Shown: piece after piece, positions 18,218 to 26,781 of the stretch
Layout of the letters: each line of letters starts with the position of its first letter
Position numbering within the stretch: position 1 is the stretch's first letter
Assembly (NCBI RefSeq): GCF_000160135.1
Contig: NZ_GG729934.1
Coordinates: forward strand, 66,499 to 130,498
Direction: 5' to 3'
DNA from: Oribacterium sp. oral taxon 078 str. F0262
GTDB lineage: Bacteria > Bacillota > Clostridia > Lachnospirales > Lachnospiraceae
DNA: 64,000 nucleotides
Made by a program: the position numbers and the translations under genes
Notes under the pieces: model-generated
The model's input: the letters and a program-made list of their open reading frames with translations, nothing else
What the model was told of the DNA's origin: nothing
Databases searched by the model: none

Positions 18218-18811
18218 ATGAAGTTCAAGATAAAAAATTTCGGATTTCTCATCGTGCTGCTTTTTCTGTCGCTCTCGGCTCCGCTCCTTTCCCGCGCGGA
18301 GGAGAGAAGCGCGGGGAAGGAGGAGCTGAAGGCGGTGAAGGCAGGGAAACAGGCCGCCTTTCAGTGGGAGAACAACGGAAGCTACTGGAAGCTTCTCTAT
18401 CTCGATACGAAGAATGCCGCCTGGAAGTATGCGAGGAGACAGTGGGTGCAGATCGGGGATCGCTACTACTACTTCCTCGACGATGGGAAGCTCGCGGAGG
18501 GCTGGTTTCAGGATCCCGCAAAGAAGGAGAGCTGGTATTTCGCGGAGTGCGACAGCGCAAAGCACGACAACCCGAATGCGGGGAGAGTCCTGACCGGCTG
18601 GGCGATGATCCCGGACAGTACGGGCGTGACGCAGCACTTCTACTTCGGCGCATCGGCGAAGGGGCGCCCCAGCGGCATGTACCAGGGAGAGGGGGAGTAC
18701 TACAAGAGCTACGAGATCGACGGCAAGAAATACAGCTTCGATGCCGCCGGACACTGCTCCTCGAAGGACTATCCCTCGGGCATCGAAAGCTTCGCTCTGA
18801 AGAGAGTCTGA
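18218..18811 (+). CDS. Secreted protein with cell-wall-binding-type repeats
   Basis: A signal peptide is evident: MKFKIKNFG, then a hydrophobic stretch and LLSRAEE as a probable cleavage region. The mature part of about 170 residues is rich in aromatic and Gly residues. WVQIGDRYYYFLDDGKLAEG and WFQDPAKKESWYFAE are like choline/glucan-binding repeats, with a further unit at TGWAMIPDSTGVTQHFYFG. No catalytic domain is present, so it may be a wall-bound adhesin or scaffold. GGAGGG precedes the ATG at 18218. It sits between valS and rlmH, an odd location for an accessory surface protein. Confidence 0.75.
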   Translation: MKFKIKNFGFLIVLLFLSLSAPLLSRAEERSAGKEELKAVKAGKQAAFQWENNGSYWKLLYLDTKNAAWKYARRQWVQIGDRYYYFLDDGKLAEGWFQDPAKKESWYFAECDSAKHDNPNAGRVLTGWAMIPDSTGVTQHFYFGASAKGRPSGMYQGEGEYYKSYEIDGKKYSFDAAGHCSSKDYPSGIESFALKRV

Positions 18812-18833
18812 TGCGCTTTGAAGGGGATTTGAT

Positions 18834-19313
18834 ATGAAGCTTCGGCTTATCGCTGCCGGAAAAATAAAGGAGAGGTCTCTGAGGGACGCTGCCGCGGAAT
18901 ACGTGAAGCGTCTCTCTTCCTTTTGTACGCTGGAAATCGCAGAGGTCCCGGATGAAAAAACTCCGGAGCACGCTCCGGAGGCCATAGAAAGAAAAATCAA
19001 GGAGATCGAGGGGAAGAGGCTTCTCGCGAAGGTGCCGGGAAAGTCCTTTCTCATTGTGCTTGCGATCGAGGGAAGAGAGCTCTCCTCAGAGGAGCTCGCC
19101 GGGAAGCTCTCGGAGCTTATGCTCCGAGGTCAGTCCGACATCAGCATCCTGATCGGAGGATCCCTCGGGGTATCAGAGGAGGTCCTGCAGAGAGCGGATT
19201 TCCTTTTGAGCTTTTCCCGGATGACCTTCCCGCACCAGCTGATGCGCCTCATCGCGCTGGAGCAGCTCTATCGCTCCTTCAAGATCAACGCGGGGGAACC
19301 CTATCACAAATAG
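18834..19313 (+). CDS. rlmH: 23S rRNA (pseudouridine1915-N3)-methyltransferase
   Basis: RlmH methylates N3 of pseudouridine 1915 in helix 69 of assembled 70S ribosomes using S-adenosylmethionine. It is a 159-residue SPOUT protein. KLRLIAAGKIKE opens the chain; FLIVLAIEGRELSSEELAGKL, ISILIGGSLGVSEEV and the C-terminal MTFPHQLMRLIALEQLYRSF with INAGEPYHK are family signatures, including the knotted SAM site and the final YHK. The stop lies three bases from that of the convergent carD-like gene. Confidence 0.96.
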   Translation: MKLRLIAAGKIKERSLRDAAAEYVKRLSSFCTLEIAEVPDEKTPEHAPEAIERKIKEIEGKRLLAKVPGKSFLIVLAIEGRELSSEELAGKLSELMLRGQSDISILIGGSLGVSEEVLQRADFLLSFSRMTFPHQLMRLIALEQLYRSFKINAGEPYHK

Positions 19314-19316
19314 GAT

Positions 19317-19844
19317 TTACTGCCTGCATTCCCTCACTTCCTCCTCCTCGGAGACGAAGCGGCGGATCTTATCCTCGATGAGGCTCCGGTCCAGAGAGAG
19401 GGAGAGGGAGAGCTCCTCATAGAGCGTGCTCTCCGCCTGCTCCATATAGTGGAGGTCGCAGAGCGTGAGCTTCTTCCCCTGCCTTGCCCGTTCCGTCTTC
19501 CGGTGCTGCAGCGTCTTAATGACGCGGAGGAGCTCATCGGGTTCGCAGCTTCTGATGCATTCCCGACAGGCCTCCTCTCTTGCTCTTGGATTCCGAATGG
19601 ACAGGGGAAGGATGAGCCCCATGCTCTGAAGGAAATGCTCCGCCTCCTCCCGACTCATGACCGGCCTCATCCGGATCCGCATCTCCTCGACAGGGGCGTA
19701 GATCGCTGCCTGCGCTTTTTTGAGCGGCTCCAGAATATAGTAATTTTTGTCCTTTGGGATGCCCTCCAGATTCAACGTAGTGATGCCCGTAATTTTATGC
19801 ACTCCTTTGCATCCGTAAACGACGTAGGTTCCGGACTGAAACAT
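19317..19844 (-). CDS. CarD/CdnL-family RNA polymerase-binding regulator
   Basis: A 175-residue protein whose first 60 residues form the CarD/TRCF RNA-polymerase interaction domain (MFQSGTYVVYGCKGVHKITG, then KNYYILEPLKK and IYAPVEE). The remainder is helical, as in CdnL proteins that contact promoter DNA and stabilise open complexes. AAAGGAGGG precedes the ATG. It converges on rlmH and is divergent from the consensus promoter at 19878. It is short compared with Mfd, so not a repair-coupling factor. A global role at rRNA and other promoters is known for the family but not shown here. Confidence 0.88.
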   Translation of the reverse strand: MFQSGTYVVYGCKGVHKITGITTLNLEGIPKDKNYYILEPLKKAQAAIYAPVEEMRIRMRPVMSREEAEHFLQSMGLILPLSIRNPRAREEACRECIRSCEPDELLRVIKTLQHRKTERARQGKKLTLCDLHYMEQAESTLYEELSLSLSLDRSLIEDKIRRFVSEEEEVRECRQ

Positions 19845-19877
19845 TCTGCCCTCCTTTCTTTAATTTATAGAGTCCTC

Positions 19878-19906
19878 TTGACAGAAAAAGACAGAACCCA
19901 TATAAT
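19878..19906 (+). promoter_or_regulatory. Perfect consensus sigma-A promoter
   Basis: TTGACA (19878-19883), exactly 17 bp, then TATAAT (19901-19906): both hexamers match the vegetative consensus fully. The predicted start is near 19913. It faces away from carD and toward gtrA, but 340 bp of apparently non-coding, highly foldable sequence with two terminators lies between, so it may drive a small RNA or a regulated leader. Confidence 0.85.
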
Positions 19907-19912
19907 AAAAAT

Positions 19913-20110
19913 TTTATCAGAGCGGAGACAGCATTTCCAGTCTTTTCCGAGATTTCGGAAAAGATTAGCGTTATACCCAAATACTGACAATTTTCTGAAG
20001 AAAATCAGGGCATAAAAGGAAGAATTTTAAATTGCACGGGATTTTATACAAAAAGTGCATGAGTCCGCCTTCCTGCACCGCCTGATCTCTGTGCATACGG
20101 CGGAGTTTTT
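19913..20110 (+). ncRNA. Candidate structured leader or small RNA upstream of gtrA
   Basis: Downstream of the perfect promoter about 200 nt can fold extensively. TCTTTTCCGA pairs with TCGGAAAAGA near 19940-19965, and ATTTTC with GAAAAT near 19990-20005. Four copies of a five-base word alternate in orientation: TGCAC 20033, GTGCA 20055, TGCAC 20074, GTGCA 20091. Pairing 1:2 with 3:4 and pairing 2:3 are mutually exclusive. The 3:4 form sits inside a terminator (TCCGCC/GGCGGA at 20064-20105, then GTTTTT). This is the logic of a riboswitch or attenuator. I recognise no known class, and no convincing short ORF is inside. Confidence 0.5.
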
Positions 20111-20144
20111 CCGACGGGCAGCATCGCTTTTTCCGCTTCCTTCC

Positions 20145-20175
20145 GCCCCGGCACTGACTTTTCGCCGGGGCTTTT
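20145..20175 (+). terminator. Intrinsic terminator upstream of gtrA
   Basis: GCCCCGGC (20145-20152) pairs perfectly with GCCGGGGC (20164-20171), followed by TTTT. It is the second terminator between the consensus promoter and gtrA, 35 bp after the first. Full-length gtrA-yfhO messages from that promoter must read through both, or start from an unseen promoter closer in. Confidence 0.7.
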
Positions 20176-20247
20176 ACAGCGCCGGAGGATATGCTAAAAT
20201 ATCAGGCGGCTTCGTTTTCGGGAAAGATCGGCAGAAAGGGTTTTCTC

Positions 20248-20685
20248 ATGCGTTTTTCGGGGAAGAAGGAGGGCAGGGAGGCACTGCTCTATATCGTCAC
20301 GGGAGTCTTCACGACTCTTGTGAATTTTTTCGTCTTCAGCCTCCTGGATTTTGGACTTGCCCGACTCGGAGTAGCGGGGAGGCTGGCCTATAAGTTTGCC
20401 TATGCCCCCGCCTTTCTCGCTGCGGTACTCTTTGCCTATTGGAGCAATAAGCTCTATGTCTTTCAGAATAAAGACATGTCCCTTCCGCGGCTTTTGCGGG
20501 AATTTTCCGCCTTTCTCGCAGCGCGGCTTTTCTCGGGGGCGGTATGCTTCCTCCTCATGATCCTCCTTGTGGACATCATGGAGCTCGGGCACAGTCTCGC
20601 CTGGGCGCTGAGCTCCGTCTTCAATCTGGGCTTTAATTATCTCGCGAGCAAATTCTGGATCTTCAGGGAGAAAATGCATGAATAA
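20248..20685 (+). CDS. GtrA-family four-helix membrane protein
   Basis: A 145-residue protein with about four membrane helices (ALLYIVTGVFTTLVNFFVFS, FAYAPAFLAAVLFAYWSNKL, a third around FSGAVCFLLMILLVDIM and a final FNLGFNYLASKFWIF). The pattern YxxxG with N in helix 1 and N-K-L-Y-V-F after helix 2 is typical of GtrA, associated with flipping or supplying lipid-linked sugars for cell-surface glycans. The start at 20248 follows AAAGGG; ATG 20191 would add a short polar extension. It overlaps the YfhO gene by eight bases, implying coupled production of two envelope-glycosylation proteins. Confidence 0.82.
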   Translation: MRFSGKKEGREALLYIVTGVFTTLVNFFVFSLLDFGLARLGVAGRLAYKFAYAPAFLAAVLFAYWSNKLYVFQNKDMSLPRLLREFSAFLAARLFSGAVCFLLMILLVDIMELGHSLAWALSSVFNLGFNYLASKFWIFREKMHE

Positions 20686-23600
20686 AAAGATCGTCCGCTC
20701 ATCTGACGCCTACCTTCTGTCCTTCCTCATACCGGTGCTCAGCATGATCGTCATATTCTTCGCGCGGGGCATCTTTCCCTTCGGGAGGGAGAGCTTTCTC
20801 AGGACGGATATGTATCATCAGTACGCCCCCTTCTTCTCGGAATTTCAATATAAGCTCCGCCACGGCGGGAGTCTTCTCTACAGCTGGAATGTGGGCCTCG
20901 GCGTGAATTTCTCCGCGCTCTATTCCTATTATCTCGCGAGCCCGGTGAACTTTCTGATCCTTCTCGTGCCAAAGAACCTCGTCATTGAGTTCATGACCTA
21001 TCTTATCGTTTTAAAGATCGGCCTCTCGGGACTTTCTGCGGCATTTTACTTTCGGAAGCATTATCACAGGACAAACTTCGGCTGCTGCTTTTTCGGCATC
21101 CTCTATGCCATGAGCGGCTACGTTGCGGCGTATTCCTGGAATATCATGTGGCTGGACTGCATTCTCCTCTTTCCGCTCATTCTCCTCGGGATGGAGCGCA
21201 TGCTCTCCGGCGGAAGTCCCGTGCTCTACACACTGACATTGGGGCTTTCCATCCTCTCGAACTATTATATCTCCATCATGATCTGCCTCTTTCTGTTTCT
21301 CTCCTTCCTCTCCTATCTTATCCTGGACGGGAGGGAGGGGATGCCGTTCCTCTTACGGAGGGCAGGGCGCTTCTTTCTCTATTCCCTGATCGCGGGGGGA
21401 CTCGCCGCCGTGACGCTCCTTCCGGAGATCTATGCCTTAAAGGGCACCGCATCCGGGGATATCAACTTCCCGGAGACCGCAAAGCAATACTTCGGGATCA
21501 TCGATATGTTTGCCCGCCATATGCCGCTTGTGGAGACGGAGCAGGGCCTGGATCACTGGCCGAACCTCTACTCCGGAACTGTCACCTTCCTGCTTCTTCC
21601 GATGTATTTTCTGAACGGGAAAATCTCTCTTCGGAAGAAGCTTGCGAGCGGACTGCTCCTCCTCTTTTTTTATCTGAGCTTTTCCATCAATATCCTGAAC
21701 TTCATCTGGCACGGTCTTCATTACCCGAACAGTCTGCCGTGCAGACAGAGCTTCCTCTATATCTTCATGCTGCTCTGCCTTTGCTATGAGGCCTACCTGA
21801 AAAGAAAGGCCACGGGGCTCAGAGAGCTCGGGATTTCCCTCGCCTCAGCCCTCTCCTTTATCATCCTCTGCCAGAAGGTGGTGACTGACGACGCCTTTCA
21901 CTGGGCTGTCTTCTATACGGCGATCCTCTTCGTACTGCTCTACTACCTTCTCTTTTACCTGGAGAAGAAGGGAGGGCTGAATTATAATGCGCTCCTTCTC
22001 TCTGCCCTCGTACTCCTCGGCATGGAGTGCGCAATCAATATGGCCGCGACCTCGGTCACGACCACATCGAGGACCTCCTATACGGCGGACAATGCGGATA
22101 CGATACGGCTCGTCCGGGCCGCCCGGGCGGAGGACAAGAGCTTCTGCCGCTTTGAGAAGATGACGAGAAAGACGAAGGATGACGGGGCCTTTCTGAATTT
22201 CCCGAGTGTATCCATCTTCTCCTCGACTGCCTATAAGGAGTGCTCTGACTTCTTCCGAAAGATAGGCTGCGAGGCCTCTACGAATGCCTATTCCATCACC
22301 GGCTCTACTCCGCTTGTCAACATGCTTTTTTCCGTGAAGTATGATATCTACTCCGAGGAGCCGGCGGCGGCGGAAAAGAGGGGCCTGTCCTATCGGGACG
22401 GCTCCGGAGAGATGCTCCTTTATCAAAATGAGTATTCCCTTCCCCCGGGACTCTTCCTGAGAGAGGAGGAGCTCACGAACTGGCATACAGATATGGGGAC
22501 GCCCGCTCTGGTGCAGAATTCCTTCTGCGACGCGATGCAGAGCTCCCCGGTGCTGATCCCGGTGATCGGGAATTTCCAGGAGAAGGATTACAGCTTCACG
22601 GCGGATACGGCGGGGGAATACTATGTCTATGTGACGAATCCGAAGCTAAAGCAGGTGAAGGCGAAGCTCGCCTCCGGGGAAAAGAGCTTTGAAAATGTGG
22701 ACCGGGGCTATTTTCTGGAGCTTGGCTATCTGAGCGAAGGGGAGGAGGTGCGCCTCTCAGCGGATACCGCGGGGCAGAGCATGGACTGCGAGGCCTATCG
22801 CTTCGACTTTACGGCGCTGAAGGAGCTCTATCGAAAGCTCTCCGGAAGAAGCTGGGAGCCAAAGCTTCACACAGACACAAAGCTCTCCGGCTCGGCGACG
22901 CCCTCGGAGGATTCCACACTTCTCCTCTTTGTGCCCTATGATGAGGGCTGGAGTGCCAGAGTGGACGGGAGGAAGGTAAAGCCGGTGAAGGCGCTGAACT
23001 GCTTTCTCGGGATCCCGCTGGATGCGGGAGTGCATGAGATCACGCTCAGCTACTTTCCAAAGGGGCTTTTCCTCGGAATCCTCTCTTCGATTCTCTCCCT
23101 TTGCCTCTTCCTCCTCCTCTTTTTCCTCTCCCGGAAAAGCTGGAGGGAAGGGAAATGGAAGAGAAGGGAGAAGAGATACCGGGGAGGTCCGGATTTTATC
23201 GCTCTGACCTCCGAGAGGGCGGATATTTCCGAAGAAGATGAGCTTCCCGAAGAGGACGAGTTTTCCGAAGGGGATGAGCTTCTCGAAGAGAATGAACTTC
23301 CCGAAGAGGGTGAGCTGCCCGCGGGGGGAGGGGAAGTGATGGAGGAAAAGGAGGATTCTCCGTCTTTTTCGGAGGAGAGAGAGCCGGAAGAAAGAGGAGT
23401 CTTTTCGGACTTTGAAGATCTGGAGGACTGCGAGGAACTGGAGGAGTACGAGGATCCCGAGGATTGCGAAGATCTGCCGGGCGAAAAAGAGCCGGAGGAG
23501 GAAGAAGCCGAGGCCGAAGAGCCGGAGGATTTCCCCCTCCCGACGATGGAGGAGGAGAGAGCGGCAAAGGGCAGAGCGGCTGCGCCGGAATCCAGGCAAA

Positions 23601-23797
23601 GCCCGGAAGGAGGCGGCTCGGAGCCGGGGGAGAAAACGAGCCGGAATCCGCGGGAAGGCAGAGCAGAGAAGAAGAGAGGCCGGAATCCGCGGAGAAATGA
23701 GGCAGAGGCGGAGGAGATGGAGCTGGAGGATCTTTTCACTGAGGATCTGAGTGAGCTTCCGGAAAGCGCAAAGAGCGAAGGAGAGGAGAAAGAATGA
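20678..23797 (+). CDS. YfhO-family multi-spanning membrane protein with acidic tail
   Basis: Residues 1-830 match the YfhO family of GT-C-like polytopic proteins. A dozen or so hydrophobic helices are broken by LRTDMYHQYAPFFSEFQY and YSWNVGLGVNFSALYSYYLA in the first extracytoplasmic loop, which carries the acidic catalytic-type residue of GT-C enzymes. LLLFVPYDEGWSARVDG precedes the last helix. YfhO glycosylates lipoteichoic acid in Bacillus, and pairing with GtrA fits lipid-linked sugar transfer. After the last helix (near 23150) come about 210 residues dominated by Glu/Asp, including a six-residue repeat. The family usually ends near residue 850-900. The stop overlaps argH by 4 bp. Confidence 0.85.
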   Translation: MNKKIVRSSDAYLLSFLIPVLSMIVIFFARGIFPFGRESFLRTDMYHQYAPFFSEFQYKLRHGGSLLYSWNVGLGVNFSALYSYYLASPVNFLILLVPKNLVIEFMTYLIVLKIGLSGLSAAFYFRKHYHRTNFGCCFFGILYAMSGYVAAYSWNIMWLDCILLFPLILLGMERMLSGGSPVLYTLTLGLSILSNYYISIMICLFLFLSFLSYLILDGREGMPFLLRRAGRFFLYSLIAGGLAAVTLLPEIYALKGTASGDINFPETAKQYFGIIDMFARHMPLVETEQGLDHWPNLYSGTVTFLLLPMYFLNGKISLRKKLASGLLLLFFYLSFSINILNFIWHGLHYPNSLPCRQSFLYIFMLLCLCYEAYLKRKATGLRELGISLASALSFIILCQKVVTDDAFHWAVFYTAILFVLLYYLLFYLEKKGGLNYNALLLSALVLLGMECAINMAATSVTTTSRTSYTADNADTIRLVRAARAEDKSFCRFEKMTRKTKDDGAFLNFPSVSIFSSTAYKECSDFFRKIGCEASTNAYSITGSTPLVNMLFSVKYDIYSEEPAAAEKRGLSYRDGSGEMLLYQNEYSLPPGLFLREEELTNWHTDMGTPALVQNSFCDAMQSSPVLIPVIGNFQEKDYSFTADTAGEYYVYVTNPKLKQVKAKLASGEKSFENVDRGYFLELGYLSEGEEVRLSADTAGQSMDCEAYRFDFTALKELYRKLSGRSWEPKLHTDTKLSGSATPSEDSTLLLFVPYDEGWSARVDGRKVKPVKALNCFLGIPLDAGVHEITLSYFPKGLFLGILSSILSLCLFLLLFFLSRKSWREGKWKRREKRYRGGPDFIALTSERADISEEDELPEEDEFSEGDELLEENELPEEGELPAGGGEVMEEKEDSPSFSEEREPEERGVFSDFEDLEDCEELEEYEDPEDCEDLPGEKEPEEEEAEAEEPEDFPLPTMEEERAAKGRAAAPESRQSPEGGGSEPGEKTSRNPREGRAEKKRGRNPRRNEAEAEEMELEDLFTEDLSELPESAKSEGEEKE
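23234..23323 (+). repeat. Five tandem 18-bp units in the YfhO tail
   Basis: The coding sequence repeats an 18-bp unit, beginning GAAGATGAGCTTCCCGAA, five times with drift, giving hexads EDELPE, EDEFSE, GDELLE, ENELPE and EGELPA. The in-frame period fits replication slippage. The segment lies in the cytoplasmic tail after the last membrane helix and is likely to vary in copy number between strains. Confidence 0.7.
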
Positions 23798-25122
23798 AGC
23801 TTTGGGGAGGGAGATTCAGAGGAAAGACAGACGAACTGGTGGAGAGATTTAATGCCTCTCTCCCCTTCGACAGGAGGCTTTACCGGGAGGACATCGAGGG
23901 CTCCGTCGCTCATGCCAGGATGCTCGGAAAGCAGGGGATTCTATCGGAAAAGGACGCGGAGAGCATCATCAGAGGACTCTACGGCATCCTGTCGGACATC
24001 GAGGGCGGAAGGCTTGTGATCGAAGGGGACTCGGAGGATATCCACAGCTTTATCGAAGCGGAGCTCACGAAGCGGATCGGAGAGGCGGGGAAGCGCCTTC
24101 ACACCGGGAGATCCCGAAACGATCAGGTGGCACTCGACATGAAGCTCTGCACGAGGGAGGAGCTGGACCGGATGAAGGAGGAGCTCGCGGAGCTGATCGG
24201 GGTCCTCACAGAACTCATGGAAAGGCACAGGGAGAGCTATATGCCGGGCTTTACCCACCTGCAAAAGGCGCAGCCCACGACTCTCGCGCATCATCTCGGC
24301 GCTTACCGGGAGATGTTTCGGCGGGACCGCTCAAGGCTTTCGGACTGTAGGAATAGACTCAACGAATCGCCGCTTGGCGCGGGCGCCTTCGCCGGGACGA
24401 GCTATCCTCTGGACCGGGAGATGACGGCTTCGGAGCTTGGCTTTGACCGGGCGAGCGAGAATTCCATGGATTCTGTCTCCGACCGGGATTATCTCCTGGA
24501 ATATCTCTTCGATCTCTCTCTCATCGCCATGCATCTGTCCCGCCTCAGCGAGGAGCTCATCCTGTGGAATTCCAACGAATACCGTTTTCTCCGGCTTTCC
24601 GACGCCTACTCCACAGGCTCCAGCATCATGCCGCAGAAGAAGAATCCGGATATCGCGGAGCTCATCCGCGGGAAGTGCGGGAGGGTATACGGGGATCTCT
24701 TCGCGCTCCTCACGGTCATGAAGGGGCTTCCTCTTGCCTATAATAAGGACATGCAGGAGGATAAAGAGGCCGCCTTCGACGCCATGGATACCGTGCGGGA
24801 TTCCGTGCGGCTGATGAGCGGAATGCTGAAGACGATCGAGTGGGACACGGAGCGGATGAGGGAGAGCGCAAAACGCGGCTTCAGCAACGCCACGGATGTC
24901 GCAGACTACCTGGTCGGAAAGGGGATTCCCTTCCGCACCGCGCACGGCATCGTCGGGGAGCTCGTTCTCTACTGCGAGGGGAAGGGATGCTCCCTGGACG
25001 AGCTGAGCCTTCCGGAATTCAAAGCGATTTGTCCGGAGATCGAGGACGATATCTACGGGGAGATTTCTCTGGAGAGCTGTGTGAAAAAGCGGAGAACGAA
25101 GGGAGCCCCGGGGGCGCTCTGA
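23794..25122 (+). CDS. argH: Argininosuccinate lyase
   Basis: Splits argininosuccinate into arginine and fumarate, the last step of arginine synthesis. The fumarase/aspartase superfamily signature GSSIMPQKKNPD lies at about residues 275-286. The N-terminal LWGGRFRGKTDELVERFNAS, HTGRSRNDQVALDMKL and FTHLQKAQPTTLAHH are also present. At 442 residues it is slightly short of the usual 455-470, within range. Its ATG overlaps the YfhO stop (ATGA), so an amino acid enzyme is translationally coupled to an envelope gene, which is unexpected. argG follows in the same direction under its own promoter. Confidence 0.97.
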   Translation: MKLWGGRFRGKTDELVERFNASLPFDRRLYREDIEGSVAHARMLGKQGILSEKDAESIIRGLYGILSDIEGGRLVIEGDSEDIHSFIEAELTKRIGEAGKRLHTGRSRNDQVALDMKLCTREELDRMKEELAELIGVLTELMERHRESYMPGFTHLQKAQPTTLAHHLGAYREMFRRDRSRLSDCRNRLNESPLGAGAFAGTSYPLDREMTASELGFDRASENSMDSVSDRDYLLEYLFDLSLIAMHLSRLSEELILWNSNEYRFLRLSDAYSTGSSIMPQKKNPDIAELIRGKCGRVYGDLFALLTVMKGLPLAYNKDMQEDKEAAFDAMDTVRDSVRLMSGMLKTIEWDTERMRESAKRGFSNATDVADYLVGKGIPFRTAHGIVGELVLYCEGKGCSLDELSLPEFKAICPEIEDDIYGEISLESCVKKRRTKGAPGAL

Positions 25123-25142
25123 GAGGGAACACGGCATTTCGA

Positions 25143-25177
25143 TGAATAAATTTTATAAAAAATAGAATAAAAATCCA
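25143..25177 (+). promoter_or_regulatory. Tandem ARG boxes (ArgR/AhrC operator)
   Basis: TGAATAAATTTTAT (25143-25156) and AGAATAAAAATCCA (25164-25177) match the ARG-box consensus TGAATWWWWATTCA at 11 and 12 of 14 positions. Their starts are 21 bp apart, two helical turns, as expected for an ArgR hexamer touching paired boxes. They lie just upstream of the argG -35. Repression of argG by arginine is the natural inference; no argR gene is in the window. Confidence 0.7.
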
Positions 25178-25185
25178 AATTCTGC

Positions 25186-25214
25186 TTGCCTTTTCCGTCC
25201 TCCGGTAGTAAGAT
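25186..25214 (+). promoter_or_regulatory. argG promoter
   Basis: TTGCCT (25186-25191), 17 bp, TAAGAT (25209-25214). Position relative to the ARG boxes and to argG (start 25295) is appropriate, and the second ARG box ends nine bases before the -35. Confidence 0.7.
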
Positions 25215-25294
25215 ACAGCTTGATTTCGGAACGGGCGGACTGCCCGCGGGATGAATTTCAGGGCGGGGAAAGATCCGCCGGAAAGGCAGGATAT

Positions 25295-26548
25295 ATGGGA
25301 AAGCTGATGCCGAAAAACAAGACGCAGGGGGAAAAGGTTGTGCTGGCGTATTCCGGAGGACTGGACACGACGGCGATTATCCCCTGGCTGAAGGAGAACT
25401 TCGGCTATGAGGTCATCTGTGTCTGTGTCGATGTGGGACAGGGGGAGGAGCTGGACGGCCTCTCGGAGAGAGCGAAGCTGTCCGGAGCGGCAAAGCTCTA
25501 CATCGAGGACATCAGCGATGATTTCTGTGAGAATTATGTGCTTCCCTGCATCCGGGCCAATGCCTGCTATGAGAATAAGTATCTGCTCGGAACTGCGATG
25601 GCCCGTCCGGCTATCGCAAAGCGCCTTGTGGAGATCGCGCGGAAGGAAGGCGCGAAGGCGATCTGCCACGGCGCAACGGGAAAGGGAAATGATCAGATCC
25701 GCTTTGAGCTTGCCATAAAGGCCCTGGCCCCCGACCTCGATATCCTTGCACCGTGGCGGATGAGCGATGTCTGGACCTTCCGTTCCAGAGAGGATGAAAT
25801 CGCCTACTGCAAGGAGAAGGGGATCGATCTCGCCTTCGGCTCCCATGAGAATTCTTACAGCCGGGACCGAAATCTCTGGCATATCTCCCACGAGGGGCTG
25901 GAGCTGGAAAATCCGGAGAACGCGCCGGATTATGAGCACATGCTCGTGCTCTCCGTGACTCCGGAGAAAGCTCCGGACCAGAGAACGGAGCTCAGCATCG
26001 ACTGGGAGAAGGGGAAGCCCGTCGCCCTGAACGGAAGGAAGATGAGCCTGCGGGAGATCCTCACGGAGCTCAACCGGGTCGGCGGAGCGAACGGCATCGG
26101 CATCACGGATATCGTCGAAAACCGTGTGGTCGGCATGAAGAGCCGGGGCGTCTATGAGACACCCGGCGGAACGATCCTGATAGAAGCCCATAAGCAGCTG
26201 GAGGAGCTGATTCTGGACCGGCAGACCATGGAATTCAAGGAGCTTGCTGACGTGAAGTTCGCGCAGACCGTCTACGAGGGAAAGTGGTTTGCCCCGCTCC
26301 GGGAAGCGCTGGAGGCCTTCGTCTCCTCCACACAGAAATACGTGAGCGGGAGGACGAAGCTCGCGCTCTATAAGGGAAATATCATAAGGGCCGGCGTGAG
26401 CTCCCCCTATTCCCTCTACAACGAATCTCTCGCAAGCTTTGCGACCGGTGATCTCTACGACCACCACGATGCCTCCGGCTTCATCACCCTCTTCGGTCTT
26501 CCGGAAAAGGTGCGCGCCGTGAAGCTGCAGGAGACAGAAAAAGCGTAA
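25295..26548 (+). CDS. argG: Argininosuccinate synthase
   Basis: Condenses citrulline and aspartate with ATP hydrolysis to AMP. The pyrophosphatase-type loop [18 protein letters not shown] is near residue 20. [40 protein letters not shown] and [12 protein letters not shown] are family blocks. The start at 25295 is preceded by AAAGGCAGG; an in-frame ATG at 25307 is also possible, and the frame open upstream to 25220 lies largely in the promoter region. A strong hairpin follows the stop. argH lies directly upstream with a separate promoter between them. Confidence 0.97.
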   Translation: MGKLMPKNKTQGEKVVLAYSGGLDTTAIIPWLKENFGYEVICVCVDVGQGEELDGLSERAKLSGAAKLYIEDISDDFCENYVLPCIRANACYENKYLLGTAMARPAIAKRLVEIARKEGAKAICHGATGKGNDQIRFELAIKALAPDLDILAPWRMSDVWTFRSREDEIAYCKEKGIDLAFGSHENSYSRDRNLWHISHEGLELENPENAPDYEHMLVLSVTPEKAPDQRTELSIDWEKGKPVALNGRKMSLREILTELNRVGGANGIGITDIVENRVVGMKSRGVYETPGGTILIEAHKQLEELILDRQTMEFKELADVKFAQTVYEGKWFAPLREALEAFVSSTQKYVSGRTKLALYKGNIIRAGVSSPYSLYNESLASFATGDLYDHHDASGFITLFGLPEKVRAVKLQETEKA

Positions 26549-26575
26549 TAGAGCAGGAAAGACCCGTTTATGGCA

Positions 26576-26616
26576 AGCAAAACAGCCGCTCGTGGAAGCA
26601 CGGCGGCTGTTTTGCT
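26576..26616 (+). terminator. Strong hairpin after argG
   Basis: AGCAAAACAGCCG (26576-26588) pairs perfectly with CGGCTGTTTTGCT (26604-26616), with an inner CGTG-gaag-CACG stem. The T run is within the 3' arm rather than after it, so it may act as an unusual terminator or an RNA-stabilising end. The apical CGTGnnAGCACG resembles that of the dispersed hairpin family. Confidence 0.6.
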
Positions 26617-26622
26617 GCGCCC

Positions 26623-26692
26623 AAAGTCCACAAGATGCCAGGCTACCCGCTCCTGCGAGCATGGCGGGTAGCCTGTAGCCTGACAAGGACTT
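26623..26692 (+). repeat. Hairpin element, family copy 3
   Basis: AAAGTCC (26623-26629) faces GGACTT (26687-26692). Inside, AGGCTACCCGC (26640-26650) pairs perfectly with GCGGGTAGCCT (26664-26674) around a 13-nt loop containing TGCGAGCA. The outer heptamer and the loop octamer recur in elements at 8712 and 43401. It sits six bases after the argG hairpin. Confidence 0.65.
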
Positions 26693-26781
26693 ATATCGTC
26701 ATAATGCAGGGCATATAGCATGATATCACCGTGATTTACAGAGAAATATGCGAAAAATTCTGAAAAGCATCCCAACTAAGC

